From: Actinoallomurus bryophytorum | Lineage (GTDB): Bacteria > Actinomycetota > Actinomycetes > Streptosporangiales > Streptosporangiaceae | Direction of reading: 5' to 3' | DNA: 64,000 nucleotides | Assembly (NCBI RefSeq): GCF_006716425.1 | Contig: NZ_VFOZ01000002.1 | Span: 1,087,460-1,151,459 of the forward strand | Part shown: positions 21,693-30,255 of the stretch, in pieces | Layout: each line of letters begins with the position of its first letter | Numbering within the stretch: the first letter of the stretch is position 1 | The notes under the pieces: model-generated | The model's database searches: none | The model's input: only the letters and a program-made list of their open reading frames with translations | What the model was told of the DNA's origin: nothing | Made by a program: the position numbers and the translations under genes

Positions 21693-22682
21693 TTAATTCC
21701 GATGAAACAGGAACTGCTTGGCTGCCTGCTGGACGGACGAACTCGGGCTGATCGTGTCGATCCCGTAGTTGCTGCCCGGGGCGCCGTCGACGCGCCCGGC
21801 CCAGCCGACCACGACGAAGTGCCCGTACGCGCCGCTCTGGGCACCGGTCTGGGCGGTCTTGCCGAACTTGTCCACGGGAGAGGCCCCGGTCAGCGGCACG
21901 AAGAAGCCCTTGCCCGACTTGGGGTCGAGGTCGTCGAGGAAGGCGTTGGCCGAGGTGACGTCCTTGAGGTTGAAGATCGCGATATGCCCGACCCACTTCT
22001 GGTCGGCGGAGACGTACGCGGCGCGGACCACCTGGGTGCACCCGTAGCCCTGCAGCGCCGTCTGGAGCGCGGGGCCGGACACGGTGCTGCCGCAGACGGT
22101 GTCGAGCCGGCCGGTGCCCTGCAGGTTGAACACCGTGTTGTCCGAGGTGTCCTTGTAGGCCTTGGCCTCCGAGTCGGCGAACACCTCCTCCAGGGTCAGC
22201 GGTTTGCTGTCCTGGGCGGCGGTGTTCAGGCTGTCCCACAGCGACCAGGACTTCATCGAGTTGTAGCTCGCCGGCTTGTTCGGCATGGCGGCGGCGGCCG
22301 GCGGGTTCGCGGCCGGTGACGAGCCGGCCGCCGAGGGCGACGCGGTGGGGCTGGCGTCGTCATCGCTACCGCTGGCGGCCAGGAAGTACGCACCGCCCAG
22401 GGCGCCGGCGACGACGACGAAGGCGATGGCGACCACGATCGCGATGAGGCCGCCGCTGCTCTTCTTGGGCGGCGGCATCGGGGGCGGGCCCATCGGCGGG
22501 CCCATGGGCGGCCCCGGGGGCAGCATCTCCGGGCCCTGCCAGCCTTGTACGGGGGGCGGAGGGTACCCGCCGGGCTGCTGGGGCATGCCGTACCCGCCCT
22601 GCGGTGGCGGCGCTCCCCAACCGCCGGGCTGGCCTCCGGGCGGTGGCTGGCCGGGCCCCATGGGTGGGTAGGGGTAGCTCAT
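21693..22682 (-). CDS. Paralogue trio member 1: Pro/Gly-rich single-pass membrane protein
   Basis: 329 aa, unrecognised. Start 'MSYPYPPMGPGQ' has AAGGAG six bases upstream. Residues 1-75 are a Pro/Gly/Tyr-rich disordered cytoplasmic tail; about 79-103 is one membrane helix preceded by KK; about 104-150 is a Ser/Ala/Pro linker; the rest is a globular extracytoplasmic domain. The domain holds two cysteines in a C-x17-C spacing ending in GCTQVVRAAY, then 'GHIAIFNL', 'LDPKSGKGFFVPL' and 'GHFVVVGWAGR'. The same elements recur in the two upstream genes, so these are tandem paralogues. Downstream of the other two on the same strand, with its own leader. Function unknown; an envelope role is inferred from topology. 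Confidence 0.75.
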   Translation of the reverse strand: MSYPYPPMGPGQPPPGGQPGGWGAPPPQGGYGMPQQPGGYPPPPVQGWQGPEMLPPGPPMGPPMGPPPMPPPKKSSGGLIAIVVAIAFVVVAGALGGAYFLAASGSDDDASPTASPSAAGSSPAANPPAAAAMPNKPASYNSMKSWSLWDSLNTAAQDSKPLTLEEVFADSEAKAYKDTSDNTVFNLQGTGRLDTVCGSTVSGPALQTALQGYGCTQVVRAAYVSADQKWVGHIAIFNLKDVTSANAFLDDLDPKSGKGFFVPLTGASPVDKFGKTAQTGAQSGAYGHFVVVGWAGRVDGAPGSNYGIDTISPSSSVQQAAKQFLFHRN

Positions 22683-22851
22683 CTCGATCTCCTTGGGGGG
22701 CACCGCACAATCGGTGAATGAGTAGAGCTTAGAACGTGATTCGCGACCTTTGCCTGGTTCCTGGCGTTAGATCCTTGAGGTGCTGCGCTATTGATATTGA
22801 CCACTGACGCTTGCGCGGGCTGACAGGCGCCGCTGACTGCCTGCGCTGCGA

Positions 22852-24798
22852 CTACCCGGTCGCGCGCAGGAGGACCGCGTTCGGGCGCCCGGCAGTCACC
22901 AGCAGGGACAGCAGGGCGGCGTCGCTCTCGTCCCCGGAGCCGTCGGCGCGCTGCACCCATGTGATCACCGCGTAGTGGCCCATCGCGACGCCGCGTGCGG
23001 TGCTGAACGCCTGCCCGAACGGCGGCGAACGGGGCGGGGCGAGCGGGAAGCCGTTCCCCGACCTCGGGTCGGCGCTCGCGACGACACGGTCCGCGGCCTG
23101 CGCATTCGCCAGATTGAAGATCGTCACAAGGGCGCCGAAGTGCTTGTCTGAGTAGGTGGCGCGCGCGGTCTGGGTACAGCCGCCCTGCTGGAGCAGGCCG
23201 GCGAGCCGGGTCCCCCAGATGGCCACCGTGCAGTGGGAGTCCAGCCGGGAGGCGGTCAGCTTCAATGTCGCCTTGGCGTCGGTGTCGCTGATCTTCTTGG
23301 TGGCGAACGCCTCGGCCGCGGTGAGCGGCTTGGGATCCTTGGACCGCTCGGCGATCGCGGCGAACGCCGCCGTCGAGGCCGCCTGGGAGTACGCGGAGGC
23401 GCCCGGCCCTTCCGCCTGGACGTCATTCACGTCCGGGGCGGCCGCGCCATGACCACCACCGCCGCCCCTGCCCAGGACCAGCACGGCGGCGGCCACGACC
23501 ACGGCGAGGACGACGATCACACCGGCGGCGGCGAAGAAGGCGACCGGGGGTACCGGGCCCTTGCGCGGTGGACGCCGCGGGGTAGTCCGCTCGCCGGACT
23601 CGGCGGGTCCCCGCCGCCCCCGTCGCGGCCGCCGTGCGGAGCGCCGCCCACCAGGCTCACCACCGGCATCCTCCGGCGGGTACTGCCCCTCAGACTCGCC
23701 GTAGCCACCCGGGCCAAGGTCCTGGGGATACTGCCCCTCAGGCTCACCGAATTCGCCCTGGCCTCGGCCTCGGCCTCTCCCGCCGCGACCGGCGGGCGCA
23801 CTCTGGCCTCGGCGCGGAAGCCGCGAGGAGCGCCGCCCACCAGAACCCTCCGGTGGGTACTGCCCCTCGGGGGCGCCGTAGGCGCCCTGGCCGACGTCCG
23901 CGGGATACTCCGCACCGGGCTCGCCGTAGGCACCCTGACCAGAGGCCGGTGAATACCGTCCCCCGGGCTCACCATGGGCACCCTGGTCCAGGTTCCCCGG
24001 ATACTCCGCATCGGGCTCCGCGGCGCCCCGCCGCCCTCGACGCGGACGTCGCGAAGAACGCCGCCCACCACCAACACCGTCCGGCGGGTACTGCCCCTCA
24101 GGCTCGCCGTAGCCACCCGGGCCAAGGTCCTGGGGATACTGCCCCTCAGGCGCGCCGAACTCGCCCTGGCCTCGGCCTTGGCCTCTCCCGTCGCGACCGG
24201 CCGGCCCACTCTGGCCTCGGCGCGGAAGCCGCGAGGAGCGCCGCCCACCAGAACCCTCCGGTGGGTACTGCCCCTCGGGCGTGCCGTAGGCGCCCTGGCC
24301 GATGTCCGGCGGGTACTGCGCGCCAGGCTCGCCGTAGCCACTCTCACCGAAGCCCGGAGAGTACTGACCCCCGGGCTCACCGTAGGCACCCTGGCCAGGG
24401 TCCGGCGGATACTCCGCACCGGGCTCCGCGGCTCCCTGCCGCCCTCGGCTCGGACGCCGCGAAGGGCGCCGACCACCAGGCTCACCGCTTACGCCCTGGG
24501 GCGGATACCGGCCCTCGGGGGTGCCGTAGGCGCCCTGGCCAAGGTCCGGCGGGTACTGCGCGCCAGGCTCGCCGTAGGCGCCCTGACCGACGCCTGGAGG
24601 GTATTGACCTCCAGGCTCGCCGTAGGTGCCCTGGCCAAGGTCGGGGGGATACTGCCCCTCCGGCTCACCGAAACCGTTCTGGCCTCGGGGCCGCCCGCCG
24701 GGGCCGTTCTGGCCTCGGCGGGGACGTCGCGCGGAGCGTTGCCCCTCGGGCTCGCCGCGTCCGCCTTGGCCCTGGCGGCGTCCGGGCCGACCGGCCAT
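22852..24798 (-). CDS. Paralogue trio member 2: long repeat-tailed single-pass membrane protein
   Basis: 648 aa, unrecognised. The first about 415 residues are low-complexity repeats of the type GAYGEPGGQYPPD(L/V)GQ, interspersed with Arg-rich SRRPRRG blocks: a positively charged, Gly/Tyr/Pro-rich disordered tail. About 419-443 is the membrane helix, and a Gly/Ala linker leads to a globular domain of about 170 residues with the family marks: C-x17-C, GCTQTARATY, 'ALVTIFNL', 'ADPRSGNGFPL' and 'GHYAVITWVQR'. Starts 4 bp before the stop of member 3, so co-transcribed. The DNA encoding the tail is itself tandemly repeated and likely to vary in length. Function unknown. Confidence 0.75.
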   Translation of the reverse strand: MAGRPGRRQGQGGRGEPEGQRSARRPRRGQNGPGGRPRGQNGFGEPEGQYPPDLGQGTYGEPGGQYPPGVGQGAYGEPGAQYPPDLGQGAYGTPEGRYPPQGVSGEPGGRRPSRRPSRGRQGAAEPGAEYPPDPGQGAYGEPGGQYSPGFGESGYGEPGAQYPPDIGQGAYGTPEGQYPPEGSGGRRSSRLPRRGQSGPAGRDGRGQGRGQGEFGAPEGQYPQDLGPGGYGEPEGQYPPDGVGGGRRSSRRPRRGRRGAAEPDAEYPGNLDQGAHGEPGGRYSPASGQGAYGEPGAEYPADVGQGAYGAPEGQYPPEGSGGRRSSRLPRRGQSAPAGRGGRGRGRGQGEFGEPEGQYPQDLGPGGYGESEGQYPPEDAGGEPGGRRSARRPRRGRRGPAESGERTTPRRPPRKGPVPPVAFFAAAGVIVVLAVVVAAAVLVLGRGGGGGHGAAAPDVNDVQAEGPGASAYSQAASTAAFAAIAERSKDPKPLTAAEAFATKKISDTDAKATLKLTASRLDSHCTVAIWGTRLAGLLQQGGCTQTARATYSDKHFGALVTIFNLANAQAADRVVASADPRSGNGFPLAPPRSPPFGQAFSTARGVAMGHYAVITWVQRADGSGDESDAALLSLLVTAGRPNAVLLRATG

Positions 24799-24802
24799 CG
24801 CG

Positions 24803-25585
24803 CTATCCGCCGACTAGGACGAGGCGCTCCCAGACGAAGTCGTCGGCACGCTCGATGGCGATGCTCGCGTCCAGCAGCTCGTTCATGGTCTGCGGCTGCG
24901 CGCCTCCGGCGCGCTCGACCCAGCTGATGACCACGTAGTGGCCGAACGACTGGGAGTAGGCGGCGCTGAACCCGCTGCCGAAGTTCTCCGTGCCGGCGGC
25001 CGTCAGCGGTGAGACGAATCCGGCGCTGCTGGCCGGGTCCAGGTCACGGACGACCTGCTCGGCCCCCTGCAGTCGCTCGAGGTTCATCGCGATGAACTGG
25101 CCGAGGTACTTTTTGTCCTGGGTCACGTACGCGCCGCGCGCCACCTGGGTGCAGCCGTACTTGCGCAGGTCGTTCTGGAGCTCCTGGCCCCAGGTGACCG
25201 AGGCGCAGTCCGTCAGGTCCGAGCCCACGAGCGTGAAGTTGTACGCGCCGTGCTTGACGGACTTGGCGTCGTCGCCGAAGACCTCGCTCTTGTTGAGCGG
25301 GCGCTTGTCCTTGCTGCGCTCGTTGAGCTTGTTCACCAGCGAATTGGCGGGCGTGTTGACGTACACCTTCGGCGACACCCGCGCGGCGGCCGCCGCTTCG
25401 CTCTTCTTGCCGTCGCCACCGCCCAGGGCCACCAGGGCCACCGCGACGACCACGACGATGACGGCCAGCGCCGCACCACCGATGATCAGAAGATTTCGGT
25501 TGGAGCGGCGCGGCCGGCGGCGCCTGCGGGAACTCTGTCGTCCCTCGCCGCCGTCGTAACCACTGTCATAACCCGTCTCGCTCAC
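24803..25585 (-). CDS. Paralogue trio member 3: short-tailed single-pass membrane protein
   Basis: 260 aa from the GTG at 25585 (SETGYDSGYDGGEG). A short tail with an Arg-rich block ([12 protein letters not shown]) leads to a membrane helix at about 32-54, a linker, then the shared extracytoplasmic domain: C-x17-C, GCTQVARGAY, 'GQFIAMNL', 'LDPASSAGFVSPL' and 'GHYVVISWVER'. Positive-inside charge places the tail in the cytoplasm. First gene of the cluster. An in-frame ATG at 25642 would add 19 residues. No match to a named family that I can recall. Confidence 0.75.
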   Translation of the reverse strand: MSETGYDSGYDGGEGRQSSRRRRRPRRSNRNLLIIGGAALAVIVVVVAVALVALGGGDGKKSEAAAAARVSPKVYVNTPANSLVNKLNERSKDKRPLNKSEVFGDDAKSVKHGAYNFTLVGSDLTDCASVTWGQELQNDLRKYGCTQVARGAYVTQDKKYLGQFIAMNLERLQGAEQVVRDLDPASSAGFVSPLTAAGTENFGSGFSAAYSQSFGHYVVISWVERAGGAQPQTMNELLDASIAIERADDFVWERLVLVGG

Positions 25586-25678
25586 GAGCGGTGAGCTTAG
25601 CGAACGTCGGGCCGTGGCAGGTCCATATCGCCATCCCGCCATGAGCCGCCCCGACCCGTACGGCGAGGTTCGCGCACG

Positions 25679-26407
25679 TCAGACGCTGTTGGTGCCGATC
25701 AGGGATCCGACCACGAAAGTGATGGCGGCGGCGGCACCACCGAGGGTCAGCTGCCGGAGACCGCCGTACCACCACGACCGTGCGGTGACACGGGACACCA
25801 GTGCCCCGGCGCCGAACAATCCGACCGCGGCGAGCATGGCGGCGGGCCAGAGGCTGGTCGCGCCCAGGAGGTAAGGGAGCACGGGCAGGCATGCGCCGAC
25901 CGCGAACGACAGGAACGAGGATCCGGCGGCGAGCACCGGCGAGGGCAGGTCGCCGGGGTCGATGCCGAGCTCCTCGCGGGCGTGCACCCCGAGTGCCTCC
26001 TCGGGGTCTCGGGACAGTTGCCGTGCGACCTCGCGGGCCAGCTCGGGATCGAGGCCACGGGCCTCGTAGAGCTGCGCCAGCTCGAGCTCCTCGGCCTCGG
26101 GCCGGTGTTGCAGCTCCCGCCGCTCGACCTCGATCTCGGCCTGGGCCAGCTCGGCCTGCGAGGCGACGGAGATGTACTCCCCCGCCGCCATTGAGAACGC
26201 GCCGGCCGCCAGCCCCGCCAGCCCGGTGAGCACGATCACCTGATGGTGCGCGCGGCCGCCGGCCACCCCGGCGATCAGGGCGAAGTTGGAGACCAGCCCG
26301 TCCATGGCGCCGAACACGGCGGGGCGCAGCCACCCGCCGGTCACGTCGCGATGCTCGTGATGGATCTCGGCTCGCGCGCCGCTGGTGGCTGCGTCCTCGA
26401 CGCTCAT
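25679..26407 (-). CDS. VIT1/CCC1 family transporter
   Basis: 242-aa integral membrane protein of the VIT family (iron/manganese transport in yeast CCC1 and plant VIT1). Conserved opening 'FGAMDGLVSNFALIAGVAGG' and 'SMAAGEYISVASQAELAQAEIEVERRELQ', where the acidic and Met-rich cytoplasmic helices bind metal. Five membrane segments are predicted by eye. Start 'MSVEDAATSGARAEIHHEHRD'. It begins 16 bp after the lgt stop, so it is probably co-transcribed with lgt. The transported ion cannot be decided from sequence. Confidence 0.9.
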   Translation of the reverse strand: MSVEDAATSGARAEIHHEHRDVTGGWLRPAVFGAMDGLVSNFALIAGVAGGRAHHQVIVLTGLAGLAAGAFSMAAGEYISVASQAELAQAEIEVERRELQHRPEAEELELAQLYEARGLDPELAREVARQLSRDPEEALGVHAREELGIDPGDLPSPVLAAGSSFLSFAVGACLPVLPYLLGATSLWPAAMLAAVGLFGAGALVSRVTARSWWYGGLRQLTLGGAAAAITFVVGSLIGTNSV

Positions 26408-26423
26408 GGAGCCTCCCCGCGGG

Positions 26424-27863
26424 TCAAGAGGTCCTCTCGCCCGGCTCGCCGCCGGTCGAGGCCTTCTCTCTGCCGCCGTCCTTGCCGTGATCGGTCCCAC
26501 CGGGCTCGCCGGGCGCCTCGGGCTCGGCCGTGTCGCCGGGCTCTCCCGCGTCCGCGGTGCCCGCGCCGTTCGGCTCCACCTCGACGGCCTCGTCGTGGAC
26601 CTCCCGTACGGGGACGTCGCCCGGCCCGCCGGCGTCCGCGCCGTTCGACTCCACCTCGACAGGCTCGTCGTGGACCTCCCGTACGGGGACCTCGCCGGAG
26701 TCCGCGCCGCTCGGCCCCGCCTCGGCAGGCTCGACCTCGGGTGCGGGGACCTCGCCCGGCCCGCCGGCATCGGCGCCGTTCGACTCCAGCTCGTCCCGTA
26801 CGGGGATCTCACCGGCGTCCGCGTCGTTCGACCCCGCCTTGACGGGCTCGGACGGCACTTCCGTCTCACCGGCGGTCTCGTCCTCGTCCGAGGGCTTGTC
26901 CTGCGGCGTCTCCGGCTCGTCACCGGGTGAGCCCGGGGTGCCGGCCCCCTCGGGCGCCTCTGCGGCCGCAGCGGAGCTCTCCTCCGCCGTGGCGGCGGAG
27001 GCTTCGGTCTCGGTCTCCTCGGCGGGCGTGCCGACCGCGCCCTCCGGGATCGTGGTGCGGTCCCGGTAGACGTAGAGGTAGGCGACCGCGCCGAGGAAGA
27101 CGATCAGCGAGGTCCAGTCGTTGAGGCGCAGGCCGAGGATGTGGTGGGCCGAGTCGACGCGCAGCCACTCGATCCAGGCCCGTCCCACGGTGTAGGCGGC
27201 GACGTACAGCGCGAAGGTGCGGCCGTACGCCAGCCGGAAGCGCTTTTCCGCCCAGATGACCAGCAGGGCCACGCCGACGCACCACAGCGACTCGTACAGG
27301 AACGTCGGGTGGTAGGTGCCGATGTCGGGGGTGTTCGCCGGACGGTGCGCCGGGTCGATCTTGACCGCCCACGGCAGCGTGCTGGGGCGGCCGTACAGCT
27401 CCTGGTTGAACCAGTTGCCCCAGCGGCCGAGCGCCTGCGCCAGGGCGATGCCCGGCGCGGCGGCGTCGGCGAAGACCCGCAGGGATATGCCACGGCGCCG
27501 GCAGGCGATGTAGGCACCGAGAGCGCCGGCCGCGATGGCGCCCCAGATGCCGAGGCCGCCGTTCCAGACCTCGAGGGCGCCGACCGGGTGCCAGTTTTTA
27601 CCGAAGTAGAGCTGGTAGTCGGTGATGACGTGGTAGAGGCGCCCGCCGACCAGCCCGAACGGGACCGCCCACACCGCGACGTCCACGACCGTGCCCGCGG
27701 CGCCGCCTCTGGCGGTCCATCGCCGCTCGCCGAGCCAGACGGCGGCGATGACCCCGAGAATGATCATCAGGGCGTACCCGCGGAGGGGCAGGGGCCCGAG
27801 GTGGACGACCCCTTGCGAAGGGCTGGGTATGTAGGCGAGCGGCTGCTGCATGGGAAGTGACAT
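26424..27863 (-). CDS. lgt: Prolipoprotein diacylglyceryl transferase with long acidic C-terminal tail
   Basis: Lgt transfers diacylglycerol from phosphatidylglycerol to the lipobox Cys of prolipoproteins. Residues 1 to about 275 form the membrane enzyme: 'LPLRGYALMIILGV', 'FGLVGGRLYHVITDY', 'EVWNGGLGIWGAIAAG', 'LGRWGNWFNQELYGRP' and 'YTVGRAWIEWLRVD'. About 200 further residues are an acidic, Pro/Glu/Ala-rich tail with near-repeats such as 'NGADAGGPGDVPVREVHDE'. Total 479 aa against about 260-320 in most bacteria. The tail should be cytoplasmic and disordered. It may modify LivK and the 109-669 lipoprotein of this window. Confidence 0.95.
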   Translation of the reverse strand: MSLPMQQPLAYIPSPSQGVVHLGPLPLRGYALMIILGVIAAVWLGERRWTARGGAAGTVVDVAVWAVPFGLVGGRLYHVITDYQLYFGKNWHPVGALEVWNGGLGIWGAIAAGALGAYIACRRRGISLRVFADAAAPGIALAQALGRWGNWFNQELYGRPSTLPWAVKIDPAHRPANTPDIGTYHPTFLYESLWCVGVALLVIWAEKRFRLAYGRTFALYVAAYTVGRAWIEWLRVDSAHHILGLRLNDWTSLIVFLGAVAYLYVYRDRTTIPEGAVGTPAEETETEASAATAEESSAAAAEAPEGAGTPGSPGDEPETPQDKPSDEDETAGETEVPSEPVKAGSNDADAGEIPVRDELESNGADAGGPGEVPAPEVEPAEAGPSGADSGEVPVREVHDEPVEVESNGADAGGPGDVPVREVHDEAVEVEPNGAGTADAGEPGDTAEPEAPGEPGGTDHGKDGGREKASTGGEPGERTS

Positions 27864-27907
27864 TACCGGCTATGAGAGACGGGTCGATGACGATCAGGTG
27901 GCGAAGT

Positions 27908-27947
27908 GACCGCCGTCCTCCGGTGTGAACACCGGCGGACGGCGGTC
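27908..27947 (-). terminator. Terminator after the DsbA-like gene
   Basis: 17-bp stem (11 bp + 6 bp with one T/C mismatch) and TGAA tetraloop: GACCGCCGTCC..CCGGTG / CACCGG..GGACGGCGGTC. It lies 15 bases beyond the DsbA-like stop and before lgt. Confidence 0.8.
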
Positions 27948-27962
27948 GTACCTACCTTCTCG

Positions 27963-28781
27963 TCACTTCTTGGCCGTCGCCGACGGGCTGGCCGCCGGTG
28001 CGCTCGGCGGCGAGCTCGCCGCTGCGGGCTTGGCGGCGAGGATGGCCTTCTCGAGGTTCTTCGCGTTGAGCAGGGTGCTGTTGAGGTCCATCGACTGCCC
28101 GTTGAGGAAGACGGTCGGAGTCCCGGTCACCTTGCGGGTGGTCTCGGCGTAGTTGGTCATCGAGTCGATCTGCGACTGCTTCTGGTTGCCGTTCACACAC
28201 TGCTGGAACTGCGGAGTGGCGAACCCGAGGTCCTTCGCCCAGCCGATGAGGTCCTTGTTGGAGAAGCCGTTCGAGCCCTCCGCGGGCTGGTGCTTGTAGA
28301 TCGTGTCGTGGTACTGGATCCACTTGTCCGCGGGGGCGCACAGGGCGGCGTTGGCGGCGCGCTGGGAGTTGCCCCGGATCGGATCGGGCTGCTGCTTGAA
28401 CAGCCAGAACGGGTAGTACAGGACGTTGACCTTGCCCTCGGCGGCCAACCTCTTGATCGTGCTACCGCTGGAGTTTTCGAACTCATGGCAGATCGGGCAC
28501 TGGAAGTCCTCGAAGAGCTCCAGTTTGGGGGCCTGGGCACCCGGCTTGGACGCGAGGATCGCCCCGTCGCTCTGGCGGGTCGCGGGAGCGAGCGCTCCGG
28601 AGTAGGTGCTCGTGTCCTTCTTGTTGACGAAGTACACCGTGATGACCACGGCCAGCGCCACAATGACAAGCCCGCTCAGGGTGATCATCAGCCGCCGCGT
28701 CCGCTGCTGCTTCTGCACCTGACGCTTGCGTTCCTCCGCCAGCCGCTCGCGGGCCGACCGCTGTCGAGCGGCCTTACTCAT
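27963..28781 (-). CDS. Membrane-anchored DsbA-like thioredoxin (Thioredoxin_4)
   Basis: 272 aa. A charged cytoplasmic N-terminus (about 1-30), a membrane anchor (about 31-51), then an extracytoplasmic thioredoxin fold of the DsbA/DsbG type with active site 'FEDFQCPICHEFE' (CPIC) at about residue 95 and the cis-Pro loop 'VTGTPTVFLNGQ'. The C-terminal tail is Ala/Ser/Pro-rich. Likely a disulfide oxidoreductase or isomerase for exported proteins, for example the Cys pairs of the 21.7-25.6 kb trio (inference). Starts 38 bp after the MauE/DoxX gene, with which it probably shares a transcript. Confidence 0.92.
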   Translation of the reverse strand: MSKAARQRSARERLAEERKRQVQKQQRTRRLMITLSGLVIVALAVVITVYFVNKKDTSTYSGALAPATRQSDGAILASKPGAQAPKLELFEDFQCPICHEFENSSGSTIKRLAAEGKVNVLYYPFWLFKQQPDPIRGNSQRAANAALCAPADKWIQYHDTIYKHQPAEGSNGFSNKDLIGWAKDLGFATPQFQQCVNGNQKQSQIDSMTNYAETTRKVTGTPTVFLNGQSMDLNSTLLNAKNLEKAILAAKPAAASSPPSAPAASPSATAKK

Positions 28782-28819
28782 CTGGTCTCCTCTGAAATTT
28801 CGTTTAACGGCTCAGGTGC

Positions 28820-29332
28820 TTAGAGCCCGAGCCAGCGATCGAGCGCGGCCTTGCCGCGCGGGAACACCATGAGCCAGGCCGCCAGAACGAGGAAGCCGAG
28901 GTCTCGGAAGATCTCCCTAAGGTAGTGGGTCTGGCCCTTGGAGACCTGCCCCCCACCGCCGAAACAGCCGCAGTCGATGGCCAGCCCTCGCGCCCACACC
29001 GAGATGATCCCGGCGATGAAGACGACGAACAGCAGGCCGACGCAGATCGCCATGGTCCGTGTGGCGAACCCGAGCAGGATCATCGCGGCGAGCGCCATCT
29101 CCAGCACCGGCAGGCCGAGCGCCACGGGCGCGACCATGCTCTGCGGCAGGATCCGGTAAGAGGACACTGCGACCTTCTGCAGCCCCTCCGCCTCACTGAA
29201 CTTGGCAAATCCGGCGATGCCGAGAATGGCCGCGAGCGCGACGCGGACCACCAAGGTGATCCACTCCTGCTGCCGCAGCAGGGCACGCGGAACTCTCTGT
29301 CCGCCTCCGGCGGCCGCCATCTCTCCAGCCAC
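28820..29332 (-). CDS. MauE/DoxX family membrane protein
   Basis: 170 aa with four membrane helices: 'VVRVALAAILGIAGFAKFSE', 'MVAPVALGLPVLEMALAAMILLG', 'MAICVGLLFVVFIAGIISVW' and 'LGFLVLAAWLMVF'. The loop 'AIDCGCFGGGG' carries the paired cysteines found in MauE-type proteins, which work with thioredoxin-like partners. It lies directly upstream of the DsbA-like gene, so the pair probably handles thiol-disulfide exchange at the membrane. Upstream is the trpA-side repeat array. Confidence 0.9.
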   Translation of the reverse strand: MAGEMAAAGGGQRVPRALLRQQEWITLVVRVALAAILGIAGFAKFSEAEGLQKVAVSSYRILPQSMVAPVALGLPVLEMALAAMILLGFATRTMAICVGLLFVVFIAGIISVWARGLAIDCGCFGGGGQVSKGQTHYLREIFRDLGFLVLAAWLMVFPRGKAALDRWLGL

Positions 29333-29734
29333 AGTCGTTTCCTAACGGTTTCGCGATCCGGCGCGCGCCAGCTTAGGCGGTGAACCATAAGACCGCTGTC
29401 AAGCGCGCGGGCAACATCCTGTCACTTTCGTGCTTGCGGTGAGTGGCTGAGGGGGGGTCCTGTGGATAACCGCCATCGCGAGCCGAGTCCAGGTAGACGC
29501 GTCGCGAGGCGCGGGCGGGAGTCCGTCCGGGTCCGGCGCCGCACGTCACGCCGATCCGGTTCCGCTCGACGGAGACGACCTCGTCTTCGCCACGTACGAG
29601 TCCGAGCGTCAAGGGCGAGGCCCTACGCCGCGACCCGCGTCCGCGTGGACGACACCCTGCCGATCCGACGACGCGGCCGGACGCCACCCTGGCGCCCTGC
29701 GGCGAGCCGGCAGGGCTCCCCTCCTGCTGGGCGG
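29333..29734. other. Gene-free stretch with a consensus DnaA box
   Basis: About 400 bases with no supported gene. TGTGGATAA at 29461-29469 is the complement of TTATCCACA, the consensus DnaA box. The rest is GC-rich, with degraded pieces of the neighbouring repeat (for example 'GCCAGGCTCCC'). Confidence 0.5.
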
Positions 29735-30255
29735 CGCCCAGCAGGCCACCTCGCGACATCGGTCGTCGGCCGACGCCAGGCTCCCCCGCCCTGCGGCGCG
29801 CCGCCTGGACCTCGCCCGCTACGGACGGATTCGTCCGACACGCCTGGGCGCGTCCGACAGACCCGTGATCGAGGTCCGCCCGCCGCTTGCCGCCGGTCAC
29901 CCGACCTACGCCAGGCTCCCCGCCTTACGACGTGCCACCTGACACGCCCCTTACGAACGGGATCCGTCCGAAACACCTCGGTGTGTCCGACAGACCCGTG
30001 ATCGACGTCCGCCCGCCACGTCGCCGCCGGTCACCCAACCGACGCCAGGCTCCCCCGCCCTGCGACGCGCCACCAGAACACCGCCCCTCACGGACGGGAT
30101 CCATCCAAAACACCTCGGCGCGTCCGACAAACCCGTGATCGACATCCGCCCGCCACGTCGCCGCCGGTCACCCGGCCGACGTCAAGCCCCCCGCGACGCG
30201 TCGCCTGAAAACCGCTCCCTAAGAGCGGGTGCCGTCCAACACGCCCTGGCGCCGG
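29735..30255. repeat. Tandem array of about 135-bp units that includes the 3' end of trpA
   Basis: GTGATCGA recurs at 29865, 29998 and 30135 (spacings 133 and 137). Read on the minus strand, each unit has 'GTGTTxxGAxGG', '(C/T)GGTGACCGGCGGC' and 'CGATCACGGGT(T/C)TGTCGGA'. The first unit starts inside trpA: its last codons ([11 protein letters not shown]) correspond to GVLDGSRP- or GVSDGSRS-like translations in the downstream units. Three to four units with decreasing similarity away from trpA. Confidence 0.8.
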
